Shown: in pieces, positions 1-7,042 of the stretch
Layout of the letters: the number at the start of each line of letters is the position of its first letter
Position numbering within the stretch: position 1 is the first letter of the stretch
Assembly (NCBI GenBank): GCA_905236195.1
Contig: CAJOOX010000030.1
Coordinates: 1 to 15,992, forward strand
Source of the DNA: an uncultured Bacteroidales bacterium
GTDB taxonomy: Bacteria > Bacteroidota > Bacteroidia > Bacteroidales > UBA3663
DNA: 15,992 bases
Direction: 5' to 3'
The notes under the pieces: generated by a model
Databases searched by the model: none
What the model saw: the letters and a program-made list of their open reading frames with translations, nothing else
Told to the model about the DNA's origin: nothing
Position numbers and translations under genes: made by a program

Positions 1-477
1 CAAGGACTTGTATTTCACCTTGAAAACCTGATTGGCACCCGAAGGTGAATTCGGAGTAATCACGTTGGGAATCAGCAGTTCAGATTCGGTAATCTGAATG
101 GTGTAGACCTCACTGGTTGTTTCTTCGGTATTGTCGGCATTGGCCGTCATGAACCGGGCGTAATAGGTGCCGGTTTCGTTGAAGGTGTAGTCGATATCAT
201 ACTCGTAGAACTGGGCGGAAACATCGCTGAAACTGTTGTCGTTGGCAATCTGCCATACAAAATAGGTCATGATGTCGGGAGCCTCGGCTTCGAAATGCAC
301 GGTGACAGGACCGGGACCGATGAAACTGCGTCCGCTGCTCTTGACGGAATCGGAACGGTTGTCAATATATCCTTGTACATCGACATAAGCGGTGTCCCAA
401 ACAACGACTTCGTCACTTGCGGACAGTGGTATGGCCAGACTTGAAATCAGAGCCGACAGGACGAGTAATAATTTCAT
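1..477 (-). CDS. Secreted surface protein with gliding/T9SS-type C-terminal domain (3' end missing)
   Basis: I translated 159 codons by hand from the ATG at 477; the frame stays open to the window edge. The protein begins with a signal peptide (MKLLLVLSALISSLAIPLSA, about residues 1-20). Residues about 45-130 form a beta-rich PKD/Ig-like segment (PVTVHFEAEAPD, then FNETGTYYARFMTANADN). At about residue 136 it enters a block reading LLIPNVITPNSPSGANQVFKV. This resembles the start of the gliding motility-associated C-terminal (CHU_C, T9SS type B sorting) domain, usually 'vPNaFTPNgDGvND.FkV'. The NGDG-type acidic motif is weakened here to NSPSG. The rest of that domain, probably 60-80 residues, lies off the left edge. 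The gene starts 6 bp after the tsaD stop and is probably cotranscribed with it. Expected location is the cell surface or secreted by type IX secretion; this is inference from the family, and the substrate or role is unknown. Confidence 0.8.
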   Translation of the reverse strand, partial: MKLLLVLSALISSLAIPLSASDEVVVWDTAYVDVQGYIDNRSDSVKSSGRSFIGPGPVTVHFEAEAPDIMTYFVWQIANDNSFSDVSAQFYEYDIDYTFNETGTYYARFMTANADNTEETTSEVYTIQITESELLIPNVITPNSPSGANQVFKVKYKSL

Positions 478-483
478 AAACGG

Positions 484-1503
484 TTAGAATTTATCAGTCA
501 CCCGGGCAAACGCCGGAGCATCGTAAGTGCAGAATTCTTTGTCCTGGAATTTGTGGAGCCCCACAATGGCAATCATGGCTGCATTGTCGGTGGTGAACTT
601 CAACTTGGGCAAATGGATTGTCCACCCGTAACGTTTGGCGTGGTCCTCGAATGCTCCGCGCACACCGCTGTTGGCAGAAACTCCGCCAGCCACAGCCACT
701 TCGCGGATGCCCGTTTCTTTGACGGCCCGGCGTACCTTGTCCATGAGAATGTCGACAATTGTCTTCTGGAGAGAAGCACAGAGGTCGGCTTTGTTCTGCT
801 CGATGAAATCGGGATTCTCCTTCAGATTATCCCTCAGCGTGTAGAGGAATGAAGTCTTCAAACCGCTGAAAGAGTAGTCAAGCCCGGGGATGTGGGGCTT
901 GGCAAACTGGAAGCGGTCGGGATTGCCTTCTTTGGCCAGACGGTCCACAACGGGCCCGCCGGGATATCCCAATCCCATCACTTTGGCACATTTGTCGAAA
1001 GCCTCGCCGGCTGCATCGTCAATCGTCTGGCCAATAACCTCCATGTCGTTGTAGGCAAGGACTCTGATAATCTGACTGTTGCCGCCCGATACCAGAAGGC
1101 AGAGGAACGGATATTCGGGAGCTTTGTGCGGATCGTCCTTTTCCTGTACGAAATGGGCCATCACATGTCCCTGGAGATGATTTACTTCAATCATGGGGAT
1201 ATGAAGCGCTGAAGAGAGACCTTTGGCAAACGACAGCCCCACAAGGAGGGAGCCCATCAGACCGGGACCGCGCGTAAAGGCGATGGCATCGAGGTCGGAC
1301 GGCTTCAGCCCGGCACGTTTGATGGCTTCGGAAACGACGGGTACGATGTTCTGCTGGTGGGCGCGGGAAGCAAGTTCGGGCACTACACCGCCATAGGCCT
1401 CATGCACAGCCTGGGAGGCAATGACGTTGGAGAGCAGAAAGCCGTCTTCGATGACGGCGGCCGATGTATCGTCGCACGATGATTCGATTCCTAATATTCT
1501 CAT
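484..1503 (-). CDS. tsaD: tRNA N6-adenosine threonylcarbamoyltransferase TsaD (Gcp/Kae1 family)
   Basis: TsaD transfers the threonylcarbamoyl group from threonylcarbamoyl-AMP to A37 of ANN-decoding tRNAs in the cytoplasm, working with TsaB and TsaE (established for the family). The 339-residue length is usual. Visible motifs are GIESSCDDTSAA near the N-terminus, NHLQGHVMAH with the two metal-ligand histidines H109 and H113, the VSGGNSQ loop at 138-144, AGEAFDK at 165-171, AGGVSANS at 272-279, and TTDNAAMIA with the third metal ligand D306. I chose the ATG at 1503 (MRILGIESS). The frame extends two codons further to a TTG at 1509, but the ATG places the conserved start as in homologues. A promoter lies at 1552-1583. 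The next gene begins 6 bp after the stop. An essential housekeeping gene in most bacteria, it anchors one edge of an otherwise envelope-related region. Confidence 0.97.
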   Translation of the reverse strand: MRILGIESSCDDTSAAVIEDGFLLSNVIASQAVHEAYGGVVPELASRAHQQNIVPVVSEAIKRAGLKPSDLDAIAFTRGPGLMGSLLVGLSFAKGLSSALHIPMIEVNHLQGHVMAHFVQEKDDPHKAPEYPFLCLLVSGGNSQIIRVLAYNDMEVIGQTIDDAAGEAFDKCAKVMGLGYPGGPVVDRLAKEGNPDRFQFAKPHIPGLDYSFSGLKTSFLYTLRDNLKENPDFIEQNKADLCASLQKTIVDILMDKVRRAVKETGIREVAVAGGVSANSGVRGAFEDHAKRYGWTIHLPKLKFTTDNAAMIAIVGLHKFQDKEFCTYDAPAFARVTDKF

Positions 1504-1525
1504 ATGCAAATTTTCAGTTTAATGC

Positions 1526-1541
1526 GGTTCAATAGTGAACC
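1526..1541 (-). promoter_or_regulatory. Small hairpin in the tsaD 5' leader
   Basis: A perfect 6-bp inverted repeat, GGTTCA / TGAACC, is separated by 4 nt. It lies 22 bp upstream of the tsaD ATG and about 10 bp downstream of the predicted -7 element, so it would sit at the very 5' end of the mRNA. It could stabilise the transcript or act as an operator half-site pair. Nothing in the sequence decides between these, and it may be chance. Confidence 0.3.
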
Positions 1542-1551
1542 AAAAACGCTG

Positions 1552-1583
1552 CGAAGATAATAAAAATCTGGCAAAGAAACAAA
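1552..1583 (-). promoter_or_regulatory. Bacteroidota-type promoter for tsaD
   Basis: On the minus strand a TTTG (-33 element, 1583-1580) is followed after exactly 20 bp by TATCTTCG (-7 element, 1559-1552). This matches the Bacteroidota sigma-ABfr consensus TTTG, 19-21 bp, TAnnTTTG, with the common TTCG variant. Predicted transcription starts near 1545, giving a leader of about 40 nt before the tsaD ATG at 1503. Confidence 0.7.
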
Positions 1584-1630
1584 AGAAACGGGAAAAAGTA
1601 ACTAAACAAACTTAATTTTGGCACACTTTG

Positions 1631-1662
1631 TTTGTTTAATCCGTATTTTTTGAGTATATTTG
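1631..1662 (+). promoter_or_regulatory. Bacteroidota-type promoter for the LysM gene
   Basis: TTTG (1631-1634, with a second TTTG just before it at 1627) is followed after 20 bp by TATATTTG (1655-1662), a perfect TAnnTTTG -7 element. The expected transcript starts near 1669. It leaves a leader of under 20 nt and rules out translation from the upstream in-frame TTG at 1632, which lies inside the promoter. The divergent tsaD promoter is about 50 bp away. This is the only plus-strand promoter I could recognise in the window, so it may serve the genes downstream as well. Confidence 0.75.
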
Positions 1663-1685
1663 CACCCAAATTTATAAATAAATCC

Positions 1686-3278
1686 ATGCAGAAAATTATT
1701 ATTAGCATAATGACGGCTGTAACGCTCTTCTGGGGAGGAGTGCTTACTTCCTATGCAGAATCCCATCTGGTAATGCCGGGTGAGACACTCTATAGTCTTT
1801 CACAGAAATATCAGGTGTCGCAAGAGGCCCTGATTGCAGCCAATCCCATGCTCAAAGACGGGTTGAAGGCCGGCATGCTGCTCCAGATTCCCGCATCGGA
1901 TGTTGACCCCAATGTTGTAACGACCGACGCGTCGGCTGTCCCCGCATCCAATGGTAAAGCAGATAATAAAAAAGAACGGAGAGCAATTCAGTTCACCAGG
2001 TTGCGTGACCGCAAGAAAGGCGAACCGCTACCGGTGGAACAGGATACAACTGAAGTCTACACACCTACACCGGAGGATGTTACATCAGCCGGACCGGCAT
2101 CGCAGCAACAGGAAGCCGATTCGGAAGACGTTGTCCTTCCTGAAACGCAACCTTTTCCCGCCGGCCAGTATAACCGTCGCGATGGCTATGTGCACATTGC
2201 TGTTGTCATGTCCTTCAACCTGCAGTCTCAGTCACGCAATGAAGACAAACAGCAGCGCAGAAGCGTAGAATTCTATCAAGGCGTACTTCTGGCAGCCGAT
2301 GAAGCACTGCAAGTGGGCCAGAAAATCGAGGTGAGTGCTTTCGACATCGGCACAGAATCGACGGAATCCATCCTGGCTAATCCGAATTTCCAACATGCCG
2401 ATATGGTGATTGCACCCTTTGAGGCAAAAGATGCCCAGCCGTATATCGAATATGGTCGTCAGACCGGTGTGAATATAGTAAGCCCGCTGGCTTTCAACGA
2501 AGAGATGTTGAACGAACCACATCTTTTCCAGTTGAATACCTCAAAGGGATTGCTCTACCGGCAGCTCAATGCCGAGATTTTGTCCCGTTTTGCCGACCAC
2601 GAAATCATCTTCCTCACCGACAGCAGCCTGTTGGCCCGCGGAAAAGAAGAAACGCTGATTCCTGCGTTGAAAGAAAAACTGACCGATGACAGCATCGCCT
2701 TTCACCAGTTCACGTATGCCGATCCGGCTCGTCTGAGTTTCCTCGATGCCGAACTCAAAATCGGCGATAAACCGATGCTTCTCATCCCGACGAGTTCGAC
2801 CAAGGAATCGATGCGAAGGATGTTCCCCTGTCTGAAATACCTTCTTGCAGAAACCGATTCTACCTCAGCCCACCAGGTGGCCATACTGGGTTATCCCGAA
2901 TGGATGATGTACACCGAGGAATTCATGAACTATTACTATGACATGAATGTATGGATGTTCTCCAAGTTCTATGCCAATCCCCTGGATCCGAAGGTGGAGG
3001 AATTCTACAAAACCTTCAAACACTGGTACGGCAAGGAACCGATGAATCTGTTCCCGAAATACGGACTTCTGGGTTATGATCTGGCCAAGTTCTTCATTTC
3101 CCGCATTGATATGAGCGGATGGACATTCGACCAGACCATCGCCCATCACTGCAATGAAAATCCATTACAGAATGTGATAAATTTTGAAAGGACAGAACAG
3201 GGCGGCTGGATCAACAGCGCACTCTTCCTGGTTCATTTCAATCCCAATACGGAGATAGAGAAATATGTGGTCCGCTAA
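1686..3278 (+). CDS. LysM-domain protein with type I periplasmic-binding-protein-like region
   Basis: 530 residues from the ATG at 1686. This ATG is chosen because the longer frame would start inside the promoter and because it gives a clean signal peptide, with cleavage probably after SYA (residue 24). Residues about 27-69 are a LysM module (HLVMPGETLYSLSQKY, then LIAANPML, then GLKAGMLLQIP), which in known cases binds peptidoglycan. Residues about 70-165 are a charged, proline- and threonine-rich linker. Residues about 168-530 look like a type I periplasmic-binding/receptor fold: VHIAVVMSFN opening, EFYQGVLLAADEA, DMVIAPFEAKDAQPYIEYGRQTGVNIVSPLAF, and a late VAILGYPEWM and GYDLAKFF. The likely location is periplasmic, held to the cell wall. 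No permease or ATPase gene is adjacent, so an ABC-transport role is not supported; a sensor or scaffold role is possible but unproven. The 3' end overlaps the next gene by 14 bp, which suggests translational coupling. Confidence 0.85.
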   Translation: MQKIIISIMTAVTLFWGGVLTSYAESHLVMPGETLYSLSQKYQVSQEALIAANPMLKDGLKAGMLLQIPASDVDPNVVTTDASAVPASNGKADNKKERRAIQFTRLRDRKKGEPLPVEQDTTEVYTPTPEDVTSAGPASQQQEADSEDVVLPETQPFPAGQYNRRDGYVHIAVVMSFNLQSQSRNEDKQQRRSVEFYQGVLLAADEALQVGQKIEVSAFDIGTESTESILANPNFQHADMVIAPFEAKDAQPYIEYGRQTGVNIVSPLAFNEEMLNEPHLFQLNTSKGLLYRQLNAEILSRFADHEIIFLTDSSLLARGKEETLIPALKEKLTDDSIAFHQFTYADPARLSFLDAELKIGDKPMLLIPTSSTKESMRRMFPCLKYLLAETDSTSAHQVAILGYPEWMMYTEEFMNYYYDMNVWMFSKFYANPLDPKVEEFYKTFKHWYGKEPMNLFPKYGLLGYDLAKFFISRIDMSGWTFDQTIAHHCNENPLQNVINFERTEQGGWINSALFLVHFNPNTEIEKYVVR

Positions 3279-4038
3279 GTCTATAATCCTGCGTTTCATT
3301 CCGACAGCAGTCTTTCTGTGGCTGCTGCCTCTCCAGATGATTGCCCAACCCCGAGTGGCGCGTCATCTGGATTTGGGCGTTACCGGAGGAGTTGTAATGA
3401 GCAGTTATACTTTCAAACCGACAGTCACTCAGAACCAGGCGATGGGATATACAGCAGGTATTGCAGCCCGTTATGTGGAAGAAAAATATTTCGGTCTGCA
3501 GATGGAGTTCCTGCTCACCCGGCGCGGTTGGGACGAGCGTTATGCACTGTTTCCGCAGTATAAGTTTCAGCGTTCGCTCACCTATTTGGAGATTCCGGTT
3601 TTGGCCCACATCTATTTCAATTTGGGAAAACATCATGAAATTTCTGTCGACCTGGGGCCGAAGTTCGGTACGATGCTGTGGGAAAATACCGAATCCAATC
3701 TGCCTGACGACTTCGGTCTGGAAGTCAGCGAGACGGCGAACTATGAAAGTTTCCAGCACGATTTGGCCGTTCATTCCAAGTTCGACTATGGAATTCAGGT
3801 TGGCCTGGGTTATGAATTCATGGTAAACTCTCATCTGAGTTTTCAGCTTTCAGGACGTTACTATTTCGGCCTCGGCAACATTTTTCCCGACAAGAAAACC
3901 GATGTGTTTGAAACTTCATCCAACCAGCAGATCCAAATTGTCTTCACCATATGGTGGAAGAAATGGATAGGGAAAAGAGGCCTCCCCCCCTTTAAGGGGG
4001 ACGGGAGAGGGTCTTCAAACAGTCCAATAGTTCAATAG
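3265..4038 (+). CDS. Outer-membrane beta-barrel protein (PorT / OMP_b-brl_2-like)
   Basis: 257 residues. A signal peptide (residues about 1-27, ending LQMIA before QP) precedes alternating hydrophobic beta-strands typical of small Bacteroidota barrels: HLDLGVTGGVV, YTAGIAARYVE, FGLQMEFLLTRRGW, LTYLEIPVLAHIYF, HEISVDLGPKFG, FDYGIQVGLGYEF, LSFQLSGRYYFGLGNI, QIQIVFTIWW. The 'YLEIPvL' strand is characteristic of PF13568-type proteins, a family often labelled PorT or simply 'porin family'. Whether this is the T9SS component PorT cannot be told from sequence alone. The last barrel strand ends near residue 234 (W). The remaining 23 residues (IGKRGLPPFKGDGRG and on) are encoded by a palindromic repeat and tandem repeats, so they look like an acquired tail rather than part of the fold. 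The gene start overlaps the LysM gene by 14 bp, implying that the two are made together in the envelope. Confidence 0.85.
   Translation: MWSAKSIILRFIPTAVFLWLLPLQMIAQPRVARHLDLGVTGGVVMSSYTFKPTVTQNQAMGYTAGIAARYVEEKYFGLQMEFLLTRRGWDERYALFPQYKFQRSLTYLEIPVLAHIYFNLGKHHEISVDLGPKFGTMLWENTESNLPDDFGLEVSETANYESFQHDLAVHSKFDYGIQVGLGYEFMVNSHLSFQLSGRYYFGLGNIFPDKKTDVFETSSNQQIQIVFTIWWKKWIGKRGLPPFKGDGRGSSNSPIVQ
3981..4010. repeat. GC-rich palindromic repeat unit at the 3' end of the barrel gene
   Basis: A 7-C run (3984-3990) leads into a near-perfect palindrome: CCCCCTT (3986-3992), a single T, AAGGGGG (3994-4000). CCTC (3981-3984) and GAGG (4007-4010) extend the dyad imperfectly. Its composition contrasts sharply with the flanking coding sequence. 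It resembles short dispersed palindromic repeats found in Bacteroidota genomes; that comparison is from memory and the copy number in this genome is unknown. It could fold as an RNA hairpin, but the loop is too tight and there is no T-run, so it is not a standard intrinsic terminator. Confidence 0.6.
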
Positions 4039-4052
4039 TCAAATAGTCAAAT
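4024..4052. repeat. Three and a half short tandem repeats (CAATAGT-like, 8-bp period)
   Basis: CCAATAGT (4024-4031), TCAATAGT (4032-4039), CAAATAGT (4040-4047) and a partial CAAAT (4048-4052). The barrel gene stop codon (TAG, 4036-4038) falls in the second unit and rmlC starts 7 bp after the array. It occupies the position where a ribosome binding site would be, and no Shine-Dalgarno sequence is visible. Together with the palindrome just upstream it forms a compact non-standard segment between two operon blocks. Confidence 0.6.
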
Positions 4053-4058
4053 TAACGC

Positions 4059-4613
4059 ATGGAAATAAAAGAAACTGCCATTCCCGGCGTATTTGTCATC
4101 GAGCCGAAGATTTTCGGCGACAGCCGAGGTTATTTCTACGAAAGTTATTCCCGACGGGATTTCGAGGCAAAAATCGGAAAGATAGATTTCTGTCAGGACA
4201 ATCAGTCGTTCTCCCACTACGGCGTGGTGAGAGGCCTGCATTTCCAGAAACCGCCCTTTACCCAGAGCAAACTGGTACGGGTCATTCAGGGCCGGGTGAT
4301 GGACGTGGCTGTGGATATCCGCAAGGGGAGCCCTACGTTCGGACAATACGTTGTCGCTGAACTTACCGGCGATAACCACAGGCAGTTTTTTGTTCCCAAG
4401 GGGTTCGCCCACGGATTCTGCGTCTTGTCGGAGACAGCACTCTTCCAATATAAATGCGATGAATTCTATCATCCGGAATCGGAAGGCGCGCTGGCATGGG
4501 ATGATCCTACGCTGAACATAGAATGGCCCATTCCGGCCAACAAAATCGAATTGTCGGAGAAAGACAAACATCATCCTGGTTTCAAGGATTTTGAAACTCC
4601 GTTTACGTTTTAA
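4059..4613 (+). CDS. rfbC: dTDP-4-dehydrorhamnose 3,5-epimerase
   Basis: RmlC epimerises C3 and C5 of dTDP-4-keto-6-deoxy-glucose, the third step of dTDP-L-rhamnose synthesis, in the cytoplasm. The 184-residue cupin has the family signatures: IFGDSRGYFYESYSRRDF, QDNQSFSHYGVVRGLHFQ with catalytic His61, VIQGRVMDVAVDIRKGSPTFGQY, FFVPKGFAHGF with His118, Tyr131 in FQYKCDEFY, and D149/P150 in WDDP. Asp169 in SEKD is in the position expected for the His-Asp dyad partner. The length is normal. It starts the polysaccharide block, 20 bp after the barrel gene, and is followed 15 bp later by rmlD, as often found in rml clusters. The partner genes rmlA and rmlB are not in the window. Confidence 0.97.
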   Translation: MEIKETAIPGVFVIEPKIFGDSRGYFYESYSRRDFEAKIGKIDFCQDNQSFSHYGVVRGLHFQKPPFTQSKLVRVIQGRVMDVAVDIRKGSPTFGQYVVAELTGDNHRQFFVPKGFAHGFCVLSETALFQYKCDEFYHPESEGALAWDDPTLNIEWPIPANKIELSEKDKHHPGFKDFETPFTF

Positions 4614-4628
4614 ATTTCAGTCAAATCT

Positions 4629-5540
4629 ATGAATATTTTAGTCACTGGAGCAAACGGCCAGCTTGGAAACGAGATTCAGATTGTCTCAAAACATAGTTCC
4701 GACAAGTATATCTTTACGGATGTATGCGAAGGATACACTTATTTGGATATCACCAATCTGGAGGATGTCCGTCAAATGGTGAAGGAGAAAGATGTAAAGT
4801 GTATCATCAACTGTGCCGCATGGACCAATGTCGACGGCGCAGAGGCTCCCGAGAAATACGAACTGGTGGAGAAACTGAATGCAAAGGCTCCCGAGAACCT
4901 CGCCATTGCGATGAAAGAAGCCAATGGGCTGCTGGTGCATGTAAGCACGGATTATGTTTTCGGCGGAGATCCCTATAACACGCCTTGCCGCGAAGAACTG
5001 AAAGGTACACCGACCGGAGTGTATGGAGCGACGAAACTGCTGGGCGAACAGTTGATAGCAGCCACAGACGTCAACTATGTGATTTTGCGAACAGCCTGGC
5101 TCTATAGCGAGTTCGGCAAGAACTTTGTCAAGACGATGTTGAACCTCACTGCAACCAAACCCCAGCTCAAAGTCGTCTTCGACCAGGTTGGTACCCCAAC
5201 GTATGCGTTTGACCTCGCTCAGGCCATCATTACCATACTTGATTCATACAAAACAGAATCATTAACCTCGAACCCTGCCCCCTTCTCCAAAAATGGAATA
5301 TACCACTTTTCGAACGAAGGCGTTTGCAGTTGGTTTGACTTCACCAAGATGATTGCAGAACTGGCCGGTAACACCGCATGCAATATCCAACCTTGTCACA
5401 GCAACGAGTTCCCGTCACCGGTAAAACGTCCTGCCTATAGTGTGTTGGACAAGACCAAGGTCAAGAATACCTTCGGTTTGCAGATTCCCTATTGGACGGA
5501 TTCGCTCAAGAACTGTCTGAAAAATATGAACGCAATTTAA
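4629..5540 (+). CDS. rfbD: dTDP-4-dehydrorhamnose reductase
   Basis: RmlD reduces dTDP-4-keto-L-rhamnose to dTDP-L-rhamnose with NAD(P)H, the last step of the pathway. The 303-residue extended-SDR protein shows the nucleotide-binding GANGQLG at residues 7-13, NCAAWTNVDGAE at about 61-72, the catalytic-site VSTDYVFGG with T107 at 105-113, YGATKLLGE with Y132 and K136 (YxxxK), and RTAWLYSEFGKNFVKTM further on. The C-terminal PVKRPAYSVLDKTK is typical of the substrate-binding half. It follows rmlC by 15 bp and precedes the flippase by 11 bp, indicating one operon. Rhamnose is therefore a probable component of the glycan made here. Confidence 0.97.
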   Translation: MNILVTGANGQLGNEIQIVSKHSSDKYIFTDVCEGYTYLDITNLEDVRQMVKEKDVKCIINCAAWTNVDGAEAPEKYELVEKLNAKAPENLAIAMKEANGLLVHVSTDYVFGGDPYNTPCREELKGTPTGVYGATKLLGEQLIAATDVNYVILRTAWLYSEFGKNFVKTMLNLTATKPQLKVVFDQVGTPTYAFDLAQAIITILDSYKTESLTSNPAPFSKNGIYHFSNEGVCSWFDFTKMIAELAGNTACNIQPCHSNEFPSPVKRPAYSVLDKTKVKNTFGLQIPYWTDSLKNCLKNMNAI

Positions 5541-5551
5541 TGGTTTGAAAC

Positions 5552-7042
5552 ATGGGTATTGTAATCAGACAGTCTCTTAAGAGTACATTCGTCAACTACA
5601 TCGGAGTCGCTATGGGCATTCCGATTGTGTTTTATATTGTCCCCAAATATTTGGAGCCGCAGGTCTATGGCCTCACTCAGGTTATCTATCAGGCAGCGGT
5701 ACTCTTCGCGACCTTTGCGCTTTTGGGTACGGGAGGTTCGGGGATGCGCTATTTCCCGTATTTTCGCGACGAGAAGACGGGCGACCACGGCTTTCTCTAC
5801 TATTTCATGATGCTGCCGGCCATCGGATGCCTCATCTTTGTGCCGCTGTATATCGTGATGAAACCTGCCATAGCGGACTATTTTGCAACCAAATCGCCCG
5901 AATTCGTCAATTACTACTATCACGTCATTCCCTTCATCATCATTCTCTGTTTCTGGTATTGGACTGAGAACTATGCCAACATCAACATGCGCATTGCCAT
6001 CCCCAAGACCGTGCGCGAGATATTGATGCGTCTGCTGATGCTGGGATGTTACCTGGCCTACGGCTTCGGTTATCTCGACGTAAATGGACTGATTTTCTCT
6101 TTTGCGGCAAGCTATGCTATCTGTCTTCTCGCAACGGGCAGCTACGCATTGAGCATTGGATCCAGTTCATTCCGACATAGGGATTTGAGTGTGCTTACCC
6201 CGGAAGTGAAACGCGACTTTCTTAACTACACAATCATTGTGATGATAGGCTCGCTGGTCAATGTGGTCTATCAGTTGGACATTTTTATGATATCCGGCAA
6301 GAAAGGACTTTATGACGTAGGCATTTATTCTATGGCAATATTCTTTGCCAATGTGGTGAACATGCCGGCGCGTTCTATTACTGCAATATCTGCCCCGGGT
6401 GTAGCCGATGCCATGAAACGAAATGACACCGCAGAGGCTTCGGCTCTCTTTAAGCAAGTCTCTTTGCATCAACTGATGGCTGGTGCTATTACCCTGCTTA
6501 TCATCTGGATTAACATTGACAATATTTACTCCATCATGCCAAATGGAGATAAATATTCGGCAGGCAAGTATGCGATGCTACTTTTGGGATTTTCACAGGT
6601 GGTGTACTGTACACTTAACTTCGGAGGCTCTATCATCTCCTATTCCAAGTATTACTATTGGACGCTCTTCGTTACCGTGCTGCTGATTTTTCTTACCATC
6701 ACCACCAATAATATCTTCATCCCGATTTGGGGACTGGCCGGAGCCGCTTTTGCCACCTTGCTGACAAACGTGATAAGCTACAGCTGGCAACAGATCATTA
6801 TCCAGTTCAAGATTCATGCCAATCCCTTCACCTGGGCGCATCTTCGCATCCTGTTGATTATCGCCATTCTCTATGGGCTCAATTTCCTGATTCCGTCTCT
6901 GCTCGAAGTGTCGCCCTGGCTGGATATTCTGGTTCGCACGGTGACCATCGGTCTGGGTTACGTGCTTCTGCTCTATGGTTTCAAGGTGAGTGTTCAGGTG
7001 AATGGAATCATTGACTATTATATTCTTCGCAAAGGCAGATAA
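5552..7042 (+). CDS. Wzx-type oligosaccharide flippase (MOP superfamily)
   Basis: 496 residues with about 12-14 hydrophobic segments spread over the whole length (for example residues 12-30, 43-60, 84-104, 123-137, 157-174, 178-200, 226-245, 258-272, 308-322, 340-352, 367-383, 391-412, 432-450, 458-476). The N-terminal pattern RQSLKSTFVNYIGVAMG, the EPQVYGLTQV turn and the late PIWGLAGAAFATLLTN loop are typical of polysaccharide-export MOP/PST flippases. It would move the undecaprenyl-linked repeat unit across the inner membrane. The family is recognised by architecture and these motifs, so substrate specificity cannot be predicted. It lies 11 bp after rmlD, and its TAA directly abuts the next gene's ATG. 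Confidence 0.9.
   Translation: MGIVIRQSLKSTFVNYIGVAMGIPIVFYIVPKYLEPQVYGLTQVIYQAAVLFATFALLGTGGSGMRYFPYFRDEKTGDHGFLYYFMMLPAIGCLIFVPLYIVMKPAIADYFATKSPEFVNYYYHVIPFIIILCFWYWTENYANINMRIAIPKTVREILMRLLMLGCYLAYGFGYLDVNGLIFSFAASYAICLLATGSYALSIGSSSFRHRDLSVLTPEVKRDFLNYTIIVMIGSLVNVVYQLDIFMISGKKGLYDVGIYSMAIFFANVVNMPARSITAISAPGVADAMKRNDTAEASALFKQVSLHQLMAGAITLLIIWINIDNIYSIMPNGDKYSAGKYAMLLLGFSQVVYCTLNFGGSIISYSKYYYWTLFVTVLLIFLTITTNNIFIPIWGLAGAAFATLLTNVISYSWQQIIIQFKIHANPFTWAHLRILLIIAILYGLNFLIPSLLEVSPWLDILVRTVTIGLGYVLLLYGFKVSVQVNGIIDYYILRKGR

Noticed and set aside
1632..1685. Upstream start for the LysM protein
   Set aside because: The start would be a TTG within the -33 promoter element, upstream of the predicted transcription start. 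The ATG at 1686 gives a normal signal peptide.
3984..4000. Intrinsic terminator after the barrel gene
   Set aside because: The stem is strong, but the loop is a single base and no T-run follows on either strand in the needed position. It also lies inside the coding frame, so I call it a repeat instead.
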